A program made the translations under genes and the position numbers. A model generated the notes under the pieces. It did no database searches. It was given only the letters and a program-made list of their open reading frames with translations, and was not told the DNA's origin. From Saccoglossus kowalevskii (taxonomy: Eukaryota; Hemichordata; Enteropneusta; Harrimaniidae), in the NCBI RefSeq assembly GCF_000003605.2, contig NW_003109574.1, positions 69,276 to 80,754 on the forward strand: a stretch of DNA of 11,479 bases. The letters are read 5' to 3'. Each line of letters opens with the position of its first letter. Position 1 is the stretch's first letter. Positions 1 through 8,035 of this stretch are shown here, piece after piece.

Positions 1-62
1 TCATGTACAATGAATTTCATGAAGACATGAATATTTTTTTATGGAAATTTATAAAATATATA

Positions 63-270
63 CTGTAGAATACTTTATTTTCGCTTGGAATTTATTTTCG
101 CTATTTTCGCTGAAGGGATGATTCCGTGAAAATAAAATCCAGCGAATATACATTTTTTCCTATATTTTACATTAATCTCAACAAAAATCAGTGAAAATAA
201 ATTCCAAGCAAAACGTCCAAAATACTTTTTCAGCGAAAATTAATTCCAGCGAAAATAAAGTATTCCACAG
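63..270. mobile_element. Short MITE-like element with ~40-bp terminal inverted repeats and TA flanks
   Basis: The left arm (63-102) and the reverse complement of the right arm (270-231) are nearly identical, with about two substitutions and one indel over 40 bases. Both begin CTGTRGAATACTTTATTTTC. The element is bracketed by TA at 61-62 and 271-272, the duplication expected for Tc1/mariner-type insertion. The motif ATTTTCGCT and its complement recur inside. A second internal copy at 193-209 is a perfect 17-base complement of 83-99, so alternative hairpins are possible. There is no room for a transposase, so it is non-autonomous. It lies in the first intron of the SLC27A gene. The family assignment is inferred from the TA flank only. 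Confidence 0.7.
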
Positions 271-272
271 TA

Positions 273-810
273 TTAAAACATTCACCCTGGAAGCCCTTTG
301 TGAGGCATTCAAAGCATACCCTTGAAGTGCCTTGGTTATTGGATAATGTTGAACTCACTCAAGAATATTAATTAGAACTAATGATAATGTTCCAATACTA
401 TTTCTGGATTGGTCAATTTGAATTCTAGCATCCATTTTGATTATATTTAAAAATGTATATTTATAAAACATTTATAACAAACACCAGTTTATGCCCTTTT
501 CTGGACTGCCATGCATCTCTAAACATGTTGTGGTTTAGTTGGTCTTGTTGTCAACTTGCAATTGAAATTTAAACATTTAATAATATTTAATAAAAGAAAA
601 CTATTTCCCATGAGCCTTTGCATGGTGTCTTCAGTCATTGGTTGAATCATGGAGCTCCATGGTTGAATTAATGCCACAAAGACAAAAGATACATCCCATC
701 AAATTTGTTTAAAATGCTTGAAATTACGCCTCAATGAAACCTGGTGTATTGTAATCAACTAAAGTCCAGTACTGATTCTGGTAAACGACAACAATAAACC
801 AAGATCTTAC
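273..810 (-). other. Remainder of SLC27A intron 1, no gene seen
   Basis: AT-rich non-coding DNA that follows the splice donor at 810/809 (GTAAGATCTT on the minus strand). I see no further exon in this stretch. One curiosity is the palindrome CATGGAGCTCCATG at 648-661, flanked by direct copies of GGTTGAAT at 640-647 and 661-668. Confidence 0.6.
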
Positions 811-1288
811 CTTCTCCAATAACCAGAATGTTGGCTTTACTAAGATTTATGCAATGAACGAGAGATTTGTCGCGTAAATTGTAGTTAATAAAGGCAGATT
901 TAACGCCAAGTTTAGCACAACCAAGCCATGTCCAGATAAACGCTGGCTCGTTGTACATAAAGTGTGCCATGGTGTCGCCAGTTTTCACTTGGTTCCTGGC
1001 GAAGTTTGCGAACTTGTTTGAAAGTCGGTCAATCTCTTCATAGCTGTACGTCCTGTCTTGAAACACCAGACAAGCTTTCTCGGGGTTGCGTTTCTTTGCT
1101 TGTTCGAATAAATCCGACATGAAACGATTGCGTTTGATGTGGTTTCGGAATGGTTTCGCTACTGACAGCAGCTTAATCAATCCTAAAGCATCGCGTCGCC
1201 AATACGGATACGACTTTCGCATAAATGCCGCTGCTACCACGACAGTTCCTGTGGCAACTGCCGACGTCAAACTGATATCTAAAACCAT
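811..1288 (-). CDS. First coding exon of a fatty-acid transport protein / very-long-chain acyl-CoA synthetase (SLC27A family), partial
   Basis: Encodes the N-terminal 159 residues plus one base of the next codon. Family role: ATP-dependent activation of long- and very-long-chain fatty acids to acyl-CoA, coupled to uptake, at ER, peroxisomal or plasma membranes. Seen here: a hydrophobic N-terminal segment (about residues 4-22), a basic stretch (24-54), then the start of the AMP-binding domain with TYSYEEIDRLSNKFAN (80-95), MYNEPAFIWTWLGCAKLG (111-128) and INYNLRDKSLVHCI (134-147), which match the SLC27A2/SLC27A6 type closely. The ATP-binding P-loop and FATP signature would be in later exons, left of the window. 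The exon ends at a strong donor, AAG|GTAAGATC on the minus strand. The ATG at 1288 is in AAACATGG context, and an in-frame TAG at 1312-1310 lies 24 bases upstream, supporting this start. Which paralogue it is cannot be told from one exon. Confidence 0.92.
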
Positions 1289-1905
1289 GTTTATGGGAAT
1301 CCGGTTCGGCTACTCGGCGGCGATCATCGTCTGCTGGGGTTCCTTGAGGTTTGTTATCTCGTGGGCAAAAGGTCCATAGATATTTCCATGGCGATACTGC
1401 GGCGAAAATGGAACGCCATGCACACGTATCTGACCTTTGACCAAGTGAATCTGATCAGCTGGTACATCACGGGTATGGTCGTAGTTTTATGGTTCCAGGT
1501 CGGGGTCCCTGGATTATGGTACGGTTTGCCAGTCGTCTGAGATTCGGGTGCATATTTTGAAGCTAGTTTTCATGTACACTATAGCCAGATTTCGGCAACC
1601 TTCACTCAATATACGATAATAGACCATAATAATTTATGTAAATTAGGCAAATATGAAAATTAACACATTTGTATTTATCGGCCTTGAATTCATAGTTTTG
1701 TTAATTGCCTGTCTATTTTTTTTAGTAATATACGCACAAATTACATATTCAGCGGTTTGTATAGACACTGATAATGAATAATGTCAAAAACACTAAAAAT
1801 AACGTCAATTTTGTAATATTTCTTGCAATCAGCAAGTAATTATAGTATTATAGTAAGTAATTATATATATGATTGTTTTAACCCAAAGTCACCAAACAAA
1901 ATATA
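1289..1905 (-). other. 5' flank (5' UTR/promoter region) of the SLC27A gene
   Basis: The first ~270 bases upstream of the ATG are richer in G+C and CpG than the surroundings, then the sequence becomes very AT-rich from about 1570. This fits a 5' UTR and promoter region, but I see no TATA box or transcription start that I would defend. In-frame stops upstream of the ATG rule out a simple N-terminal extension without splicing. No other coding signal was found on either strand. Confidence 0.4.
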
Positions 1906-1960
1906 TAGAATAGAATAGAATAGAATAGAATAGAATAGAATAGAATAGAATAGAATAGAA
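1906..1960. repeat. (TAGAA)11 pentanucleotide microsatellite
   Basis: Eleven perfect TAGAA units, followed directly by TTCTTTATTAATACCG. On the minus strand this reads AATAAAGAA followed by (TTCTA)n, a polyadenylation-like signal joined to a simple-repeat tail, as seen at the 3' ends of some non-LTR retrotransposons and SINEs. No reverse transcriptase was recognised to its right. Confidence 0.95.
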
Positions 1961-2479
1961 TTCTTTATTAATACCGTAAAAATAATGTGACATTTCTTTT
2001 TTGGTTAACGAGTTAATAAAGTTTTTACATAGTTGAGTGGACATAAAACTATCCGTGAATAGTAAGACAATTTACAATATGTAGGAATATGGCATATGTT
2101 GTTTATTTATGCCGGTAATGTATTTCTTATGTTGTACTTATGTTATAGATGTACTAGTATCATTTTGTACATTACAGCGTCCCTTCATTCTTTTAACACG
2201 AATTGTCAAATTTTTGAATTTGATGGAAATTGCACTATTTTACTTTTCGGTTGCATTCTGCCTTGAAATGGGAGTAGAGGTGTCAAAATTCTACATTTTG
2301 TCTCACTCTCACAAGTCAGGGCGACGTGAAGGAGTGCCCCGCGCATTGCCTCTCCCTCCAAAATATACTAGATTAATTGATTTACATGCGTTTTTGCAAT
2401 TATATCCGGAACTTTGAATTGAAGAAATTTAAAGTAGGTATTTTCTGCGTTGGGAGTATTATTAAAAAATAAAGAATAT
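1961..2479. other. Intergenic stretch, possible retroelement 3' tail, no supported gene
   Basis: AT-rich DNA between the TAGAA microsatellite and the LTR-like block. A 102-codon open frame on the plus strand (2109-2417) has no recognisable family, no domain and a composition like translated non-coding DNA. I do not call it a gene. If the microsatellite is the tail of a minus-strand retroelement, its 3' UTR would lie here. Confidence 0.4.
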
Positions 2480-2817
2480 TGTGGAGGAAAGGGTTGGTTC
2501 GATCTTCTCAGTCACGGTGGTGAAAACTGAAACGGACACGTCATCTCAACTAGAACTCAATCTCGTTTATTCGTCAATAACATACAGACATATATTTTAA
2601 ATTCGTAAACAACTGATCGCGTCAAGTAACAAGTTTTAGAGCGGGAGGCGTTCTCATTGGCCAATTACAAATATGGTGTTTACTCTGACGTTCGAAACAA
2701 ATATTGTCAAATTATTGGTGTGCTTGTTTCTCATGTCACATGCAACAATTGAAATACGAAAGAGAACATATAGTTATGAATAAAGATCGATAAATCATTC
2801 AAATGAATCTCCCCACA
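2480..2817 (-). mobile_element. Probable solo LTR (338 bp)
   Basis: The block begins TGTGGAGG and ends CTCCCCACA, giving TG...CA termini with a short imperfect inverted repeat (TGTGG...CCACA). The flanking pentamers AATAT (2475-2479) and AGTAT (2818-2822) differ at one base and may be a 5-bp target duplication. On the minus strand an AATAAA lies at 2571-2566, about 85 bases from the end, fitting an LTR polyadenylation signal. An AATAAA on the plus strand at 2779-2784 leaves the orientation uncertain. No internal retroviral-type coding adjoins it, hence 'solo'. It shows no evident match to the Ty3/gypsy remnant at 6700-8780. A MITE is the main alternative. Confidence 0.5.
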
Positions 2818-3163
2818 AGTATATAAAATTGCCTTTCATGAATAACACACATTATTAATCAGTATAATTAATTAAGTCACATTTCATGGGTAATAAAATA
2901 TTAAACATTCAAAGTACATACATTAAATCCGTGACCATTCGTGGCCATTGCTAAAAAGTCGAGAATAATTAAGATCAAACATAGCATAACACACCCTTTA
3001 CCCATTTGAGCGTTTTTTTTAGAACAGCACTACAAATATCAATACCACCGTTTACTGCTTCGGAAAGTATCTCTCTTATACTGAAGTTCATCATCTATAA
3101 ATTATGTACACATATGAGTGACCAATCATGGCCATGTCACAATAATTAATATTACATATCACA
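2818..3163. other. Intergenic stretch, nothing recognised
   Basis: AT-rich sequence between the LTR-like block and the AAT microsatellite. No exon, RNA gene or clear repeat is visible on either strand. Confidence 0.5.
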
Positions 3164-3184
3164 AATAATAATAATAATAATAAC

Positions 3185-3261
<77 letters not shown>
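3164..3261. repeat. (AAT)n trinucleotide microsatellite
   Basis: About 32 units of AAT/TAA over ~98 bases, with a single interruption (AAC) at about 3183. Long pure stretches suggest recent and probably polymorphic length. It lies downstream of the last fucosyltransferase exon and might be inside its 3' UTR. Confidence 0.97.
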
Positions 3262-3265
<4 letters not shown>

Positions 3266-3490
3266 TATGTTATGCATATTGTTTAAAGCTCTAGTGGGAG
3301 CATGAAGATAGTTCCTTGAACTATCGTAACCCCTAAAAAGATTATTAAACTGGTTTTCAACTTGAAGTAATGCCAACAGAATAACATAAAATAAATAAGT
3401 TAATATACAAATTGAAATAATTAAAAATGTTAACAAATAAATAGTACATACTATATACATAAAAAGAACACTGGTACTTTCGTGAAGGGA

Positions 3491-3580
3491 TTACAGCTTA
3501 CACTCTTTCAACATAAATTCCAGTTGCCGGTACATGCCCTTCTTCTTATAGTCGCCCTCACGAATTAGGAACTGTCCATC
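3491..3580 (-). other. Displaced 29-codon open segment after the fucosyltransferase stop
   Basis: Just past the TAG that ends the last exon, another frame reads 29 codons beginning DGQFLIREGDYKKKGMY and ending LEFMLKECKL before a TAA at 3493-3491. The composition (charged, amphipathic, no AT-type bias) looks like real protein, unlike the flanking sequence. A TAG also precedes it directly in its own frame. The two segments are separated by 13 bases (3593-3581), which include both stops; in arithmetic terms, removing that block would put them in one frame. It may be the original C-terminus displaced by an insertion, an alternative last exon entered through ATATTAG|GATGG, or coincidence. I cannot decide without homologues. 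Confidence 0.45.
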
Positions 3581-3587
3581 CTAATAT

Positions 3588-3727
3588 CTACTTCCGTCGT
3601 AAGGCAACATCCGGGTATCGCCATGTGAGCAATTCACTAAGCTTGATAGTCTCTGTGCCTTGCACGATTCTCGCATAATGTACCATACGGGAAAATGTTG
3701 ACATGTGCCACAAGAACACATCTGACT
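3588..3727 (-). CDS. Last coding exon, O-fucosyltransferase-like protein
   Basis: The exon begins after the acceptor TTGTATTCACAG and opens with AG, which completes the lysine codon started by the previous exon. It then encodes 45 residues to a TAG at 3590-3588. The residues SDVFLWHMSTFSRMVHYAR match the end of the fucosyltransferase fold, where a conserved S..F......S.FS..V...R block follows the EQEIC motif and lines the GDP-fucose site (established for the family; the match here is by eye). The tail continues ELLTWRYPDVALRRK. Phase matching with the exon at 4403-4550 is exact (1 base + 2 bases). The C-terminus may be shortened: see the displaced segment at 3491-3580. No AATAAA was found in the ~390 bases downstream on this strand. 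Confidence 0.82.
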
Positions 3728-4402
3728 CTGTGAATACAATCAACATATTTCTGCTTTTACACTAATTATAGCCTGACTCACGCCTACATGTTAGGCTACA
3801 CTAATACTGGAATTAATGAAATAAGTACAACCATTTAAAGATTGTGAATGAGGTGGGCGATTGCGCCAGTAAACAGATAATCTGTAGCCCGTTGAAGTCA
3901 AATTCAATGTTTTATGCAGTTTATATACCAATTTTCACAACATTCTGACAAACGGAACACGAACAAATAAACGAACGAACGACAAACAAAACTTAGTACA
4001 TGTAATAATTAATTTATACCAAATAATGTACAAAATAATAACATACATATACTGTATATACTATATATTACTATAACAGCACGTTTATTTTCTAAAGAAC
4101 CAAACACATGTTCCAGTTGCTACGCACTGAGATTGTTTACATGCTTCCCACTTTATCACGTATTTTCACAACTCGGAAATACTTAAAGCGCGGTGGTCGT
4201 CGCGCAGCGCGTGTTGGAATTTCACGTAAATAAACAATGTATTTTACACGCGTTGTATACGTCGCTATGAGTCCCATATCGAACAGGACGCGGCGCGACG
4301 ACTGCCGCCCTTTAATGCCACTCAATCGCGTACGTAAGAATATTTATATTTGTCAATATTCCCCGATGAAAATGCCTATGACGTCATGAATTGTATACTT
4401 AC
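3728..4402 (-). other. Fucosyltransferase intron (675 bp)
   Basis: Bounded by the donor GTAAGTATAC at 4402 and the acceptor TTCACAG at 3728, both on the minus strand. It is AT-rich apart from the GC-rich inverted-repeat element at 4183-4315. An open frame across that element (4137-4325) is a by-product of its composition, not a gene. Confidence 0.8.
4183..4315. mobile_element. TTAA-flanked GC-rich inverted repeat, possible piggyBac-type MITE
   Basis: The block starts TTAAAGCGCGGTGGTCGTCG and its reverse complement from 4315 starts TTAAAGGGCGGCAGTCGTCG. The arms share TTAAAG, GCGG and an exact GTCGTCGCGC over about 22 bases. Both ends carry TTAA (4183-4186 and 4312-4315), the target site of piggyBac-type transposons. 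The element is 133 bp, with no coding capacity, and stands out as GC- and CpG-rich within an AT-rich intron. It could instead be a structured RNA or chance GC-rich hairpin. The family is inferred from the TTAA alone. Confidence 0.5.
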
Positions 4403-4550
4403 TTATACATATCTCTTGCTCAAGAAGCGCTGTATGATAATTGTCCAGCCTTAATTTATCAGGTATTTCGACTGGGAAGGACGTGTCAGTTAAATCTTCT
4501 CTTGTGACAACGTTAGAAACATTTGCTTCTTTTAAAATTGTTATCATTCC
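4403..4550 (-). CDS. Internal exon with EQEIC motif, O-fucosyltransferase-like protein
   Basis: The exon encodes 49 residues plus one base. It starts after the acceptor CACTTCACAG in phase 0 and ends at the donor ATAA|GTAAGTATAC in phase 1. It reads GMITILKEANVSNVVTREDL, then a linker, then NYHTALLEQEICI. The pattern V.T..DL followed 25-30 residues later by ..LEQEIC is characteristic of the donor-binding C-terminal lobe of GDP-fucose-dependent fucosyltransferases. The open frame extends ~40 bases 5' of the acceptor to an upstream ATG, but that part (lysine/isoleucine-rich, from a poly-A/T tract) is intron. Phases match both neighbouring exons. Confidence 0.87.
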
Positions 4551-5602
4551 CTGTGAAGTGTGACATATTATTTTTTTTTTTAATTTCACCATAGTTTACT
4601 ATCTCAATGCTTTTTATTATATTGATTAAATAATAACGTGCTTTTGTAGCATGTATTCGCTTATTTTGACAATACACATCGAAACCACGCTTACACGGCG
4701 ACCGACACTACCAACACGCATATACGCAATAGCAACCAGTAAATATTCATGCAATTAGGTCATAGTTCAGTTACAATAAAACATCTACATCTACCTGACC
4801 GGCAAATTTACTCCTAGCCCCACCTTACATGTTCTCTGAACACATTAGACAACCGTATTGCGAAATAAATACATATCTAAATAAACCAATTATATACGAC
4901 GTTAGGCAGTTTTAAAGCGGGAGAGTCGTCACCTGCGCATGCGTCATATGGCCATGGCGTGTCATTGTTTACAAACAAGCGTCTATCCTTGAGCCTTTGC
5001 GTTTTTAGCATACGTTGTTCCCGCGCGTGCACAGGTGTCACTAAAAAACAAGGCTATGCCAATCCGTGCCACATTGTGGCCATTCGTTTATTCTATTGTA
5101 TAATGCATCAATGAACTTGGGATTAGGGTAAAGTGTCGAATTCCAAATGTTAAAAACGATGCACAGGTTTTCTAAAATACACTTTTTTTGTTCTGTTCTT
5201 GTGGTCAGTCGTTTATTTGATTTTCATCACAACTCTGTATTCTTTAGGTCTAATGACCAAATGTATCATGGAGAGGGTAACGAGAAGTTTTTCCCTCTGC
5301 AGTGGTTGCCGCTTCTAACCTGATACATGCATATCGACATATGAGAAACAATCCACGCATTCTATATTCTAAAACTGAAACCAGGTAAATCTGATATCCA
5401 ATATCCATGATTATCACTCTACATTTTAGCTAATGTCAGAAAATGTCGATGTCAAATTGGTAAACTAGCAACAAACACCATATCAACCCTAATCCCAAGA
5501 TCACGTAAACGCGTCGAAAACAAAAGACTGCCCAATAGGAGTATTACCAAAAATATTTGATAACATATTTTATTTATTATTGTTATTACTATTCAAACTT
5601 AC
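4551..5602 (-). other. Fucosyltransferase intron (1052 bp)
   Basis: Bounded by the donor AGA|GTAAGTTTGA at 5602 and the acceptor at 4551 on the minus strand. It contains a poly-T tract near 4570-4582 and a GC-richer patch at about 4915-5045 with weak inverted similarity (4927-4946 against 5040-5021). No exon was recognised within it. Confidence 0.75.
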
Positions 5603-5717
5603 TCTAGCAAATGTCGGGAGTGTAACGTAAAGAGAAGATATGTTCCTTTCTGACATCAGCGTTTTAACTTCTGTAGCTAAGACGGCTAGCCGTAATCTCA
5701 ACGTGATCGTATGTTGT
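5603..5717 (-). CDS. Short internal exon (115 bp), O-fucosyltransferase-like protein
   Basis: A 115-base exon with no methionine start, found by splice sites and frame. The acceptor GACTGCAACCAG precedes 5717. Its first base completes a glutamate codon begun by the 9991-10625 exon. It then encodes 38 residues, including LAVLATEVKTLMSERNISS and LYVTLPTFAR, and ends in phase 0 at AGA|GTAAGTTTGA. The helix followed by a ..LYV(T/A) strand is the expected Rossmann-type segment between the HWR donor-binding motif and the V.T..DL motif. In the spliced protein ...PTFAR runs directly into GMITIL... with no frame break, which is the strongest evidence for the exon. Confidence 0.87.
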
Positions 5718-6679
5718 CTGGTTGCAGTCGTGATGCAAATAACAGCTTAAATATAAATCGAAAATAGTTAGGAAACATTAAGTACCAAACATAATAGAAG
5801 TCCATGCCAAATATACGATTGACAAGGTCTAATGAGCACAATCTAATTATTCTAAGTAAAAGTCGATAATCCAATGTAGTAACGAAAGAATAAACGAATG
5901 CCTTTGATGATAACGAATGTATATTTCAGCTAAAATTTGTAATACTGTAATAGTTGTAACAGTAACACTGCTTTTCTACACGATCTGGTATCATTCACCG
6001 TTCAAACACATTGCACTGAAATAACATAAATTTCAAATGTTTTCAATTTATTTTCTATCCTAGCTCTTTCGTCCCTTCTTCATCAACATAACAGAAAGAA
6101 GTAAAACATCAATTCAAGACTAAAACAAAAAAACACCAATAAAATAAAAAAAAATAAAAAAAAATTATGCCGCACAAAAAAATCACACAAGCATAATCAA
6201 AAAAGTGGAATGATCGAAAATCATAACCATAATACAAAGAAATATCCTTTCTCGCCACTCATCGCACAATTGGTAGTCTAGCTATTTCCTAAGAATTACT
6301 AGTAGTTCACGGCACGTGTCTCACTGTCTTTCCTACAATCAACAACAAAACAGTCAACACGTTGTTCATGGCCAATTTCTATAACCATTGTCCCCTGGGA
6401 ACAAGCTGTTCCTCCAGAATTATTGGCTTTAGAGACATTGCTGATTATATGCCCCTTCTGTCCACTGGGATTTTTCTATCTATCTCATATGTCTTGCTAC
6501 TTCTCCCACATCAGGGAATGCTATTCTTGTCGATTTCTCGAGGAGATCCAACACTGGTTCCGGTGATAACAATGCAGTCATTTTTGCAGGCGGCGGTAGA
6601 AAACGCACTCATGTCCTTCGCTTTCATATAATAATTTAAAAAGCTTATTGTATTCTTTAGTCATCCCTATCAACCCAAT
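5718..6679 (-). other. 3' part of the 4.27-kb fucosyltransferase intron
   Basis: The intron runs from 9990 (donor GTAAGATAAA) to 5718 on the minus strand. This part holds AT-rich sequence and an A-rich low-complexity tract at about 6122-6166. I see no exon. An 89-codon plus-strand open frame (6362-6631) has no recognisable family and lies next to the retrotransposon remnant; the 3' LTR or 3' UTR of that element may lie here but was not identified. Confidence 0.55.
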
Positions 6680-7149
6680 TGTGTTTCAATAACTCCGTGG
6701 CGTGCCTTCGACTTTGCAATTTGGGCATCTCTCCTCTTCATTTTTCAATGAGGCCCATTTTCACTTGGTCAGCTCCCTCATCACATGTGATTTTCATTGT
6801 GTGTTGAATCCTTGATAACTTCATACTTCGGGGTAGGAGGCTCATCGGGATGGGTTCTCTATATACCTTTGGTCTGTCAAAGAAAAGCATTCATGGTTTT
6901 ACCTTGAAATTCGTTTGAACTTGTATAAGACTGTCACCAGCTTTGCAATTATCAACTGTGGGACCAACAACTTGCCTAGTATTTTTGGATGACATGGTCA
7001 TTGTGTTCATTTTCCAGACAAACTGCCTAACCACCTTTTCCAGCTAGTTTCCAAATGTACTAATGATGATGTTACTCTGTATAATTCCATGACCAGTACA
7101 TGACTGATACCATGACTGGCAGTCCCATCATTAAGAAATTCACGAGTTC

Positions 7150-7370
7150 TTTGCATAGTGACTAGTTTTCATTTAACTGAAGTTGTGTTGAATCTTTCAA
7201 TGTTTTCATCACTAATGGCGTGGAATGCAGTGGTGCGTGTAATCCATATGTCCAATAATTTATCATCTCTTGAAATATTTGTTTAGTATAGTCGTCAATC
7301 AGCAATACTAACTTGTTCCTTCTGTGTGTTCTTGAATGAACCCAATACATTCAATGTAATTTTCTTCATA
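7150..7370 (-). pseudogene. Integrase core fragment of the Ty3/gypsy remnant
   Basis: In one frame KITLNVLGSFKNTQ resembles the stretch just before the first part of the integrase core (typically ..MD..GPLP.T..G). A frameshift then leads to NKLVLLIDDYTKQIFQE, which matches the conserved ...YILV..D..TKW.E segment with the catalytic-region Asp. Further on, YGLHAPLHS weakly resembles the 'FG.P..LHSDQG' block, though the second catalytic Asp is not preserved. Non-functional. The following 450 bases may contain the remains of the C-terminal integrase region (for example RIQHTMKI), but this is weak. Confidence 0.65.
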
Positions 7371-7729
7371 GGTAGTTCAATATTACACTGCTATAAGGCT
7401 CTTAGGTATTGTTTCAATCCACTGTTCATCTTCGGTTATCCTCACCTAGCAAAATGTTTCTTAAACTCATCCAATGGTTTTTGGTAACTCCTGGGCGTTG
7501 TGAAGTTTTCTTAAATGTAACACATATTTTCCCGTCATCTTGTTTATATAAACATAATATTTCGTCTTTCACAATCAATTGATTCTAAGTTTTCTGATGA
7601 TTGTTAATTGTGAAATATTCTGATTAAACACTTGGCTGTGGTGGATGTCCTCCAGTATAAATTTTGTCACCTAAACTGATCACAAGACAACACATGTCCT
7701 AAACATGTTATACTTGTTTCGAACAACAA

Positions 7730-8030
7730 ACATTTCTTGACTTCAGTCTGCCAGGTCGGTGTTCAATCTTCACAATATACACCTCATGGTCGGAACAAAT
7801 GGTTATTTAAACAATAAGAGCCACTTCAAAGTGGCGTGGTCCATTTTTACTACAAACTGACGACCACATAGGTAATGTCTGAAATATTTGGTAAATAACA
7901 CTTAATGCCAGTAAAATAATACTGTAGTTTTACTGAGTGTCTTGTCATGCACAATAATGTGTTTAATCGTCTTGCAATTGCAACAGTACAGCTCCAATCC
8001 CCTTACCACTTGCATCTGTGCATATGCCAG
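7730..8030 (-). pseudogene. RNase H domain fragment of the Ty3/gypsy remnant
   Basis: Three family blocks appear in order, in different frames. The first is TDASGKGIGAVLLQLQDD (8019-7966), the first strand with its catalytic Asp. The second is GRQFVVKMDHATLKWLLLFK (about 7865-7806), equivalent to the 'F.V.TDH.AL.WLL.F' block. The third is EHRPGRLKSRN (about 7764-7732), equivalent to 'HRPG..N.ADALSR', which links RNase H to integrase. The normal TD.. in the second block reads MD here. Stops separate the blocks, so it is inactive. Confidence 0.82.
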
Positions 8031-8035
8031 AATGG

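Noticed and set aside
1086-1379. 97-codon plus-strand open frame over the SLC27A exon
   Set aside because: It is antisense to a convincing SLC27A exon and shows no family motif of its own.
2109-2417. 102-codon plus-strand open frame
   Set aside because: No family resemblance, no convincing splice context, and an amino-acid make-up like translated AT-rich DNA.
3152-3460. 102-codon minus-strand open frame with a long isoleucine run
   Set aside because: The isoleucine run is the AAT microsatellite read as ATT codons; the rest is AT-rich sequence with no motif.
3581-3593. A micro-intron between the fucosyltransferase stop and the downstream 29 codons
   Set aside because: The only GT...AG pair there is 11 bases long, far below any workable intron, and its removal gives the wrong frame.
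4137-4325. 62-codon minus-strand open frame
   Set aside because: It lies across the GC-rich TTAA-flanked inverted repeat inside an intron; its arginine-rich composition comes from that repeat.
4910-5045. Possible second inverted-repeat element or LTR related to the 2480-2817 block (shared GTTTTARAGCGGGAG)
   Set aside because: Only about 15 bases match the LTR-like block, and the inverted arms (4927-4946, 5021-5040) match at about 13-14 of 20 positions with no target duplication; too weak to call.
6362-6631. 89-codon plus-strand open frame
   Set aside because: No recognisable domain; it is on the opposite strand to, and adjacent to, a decayed retroelement in an intron.
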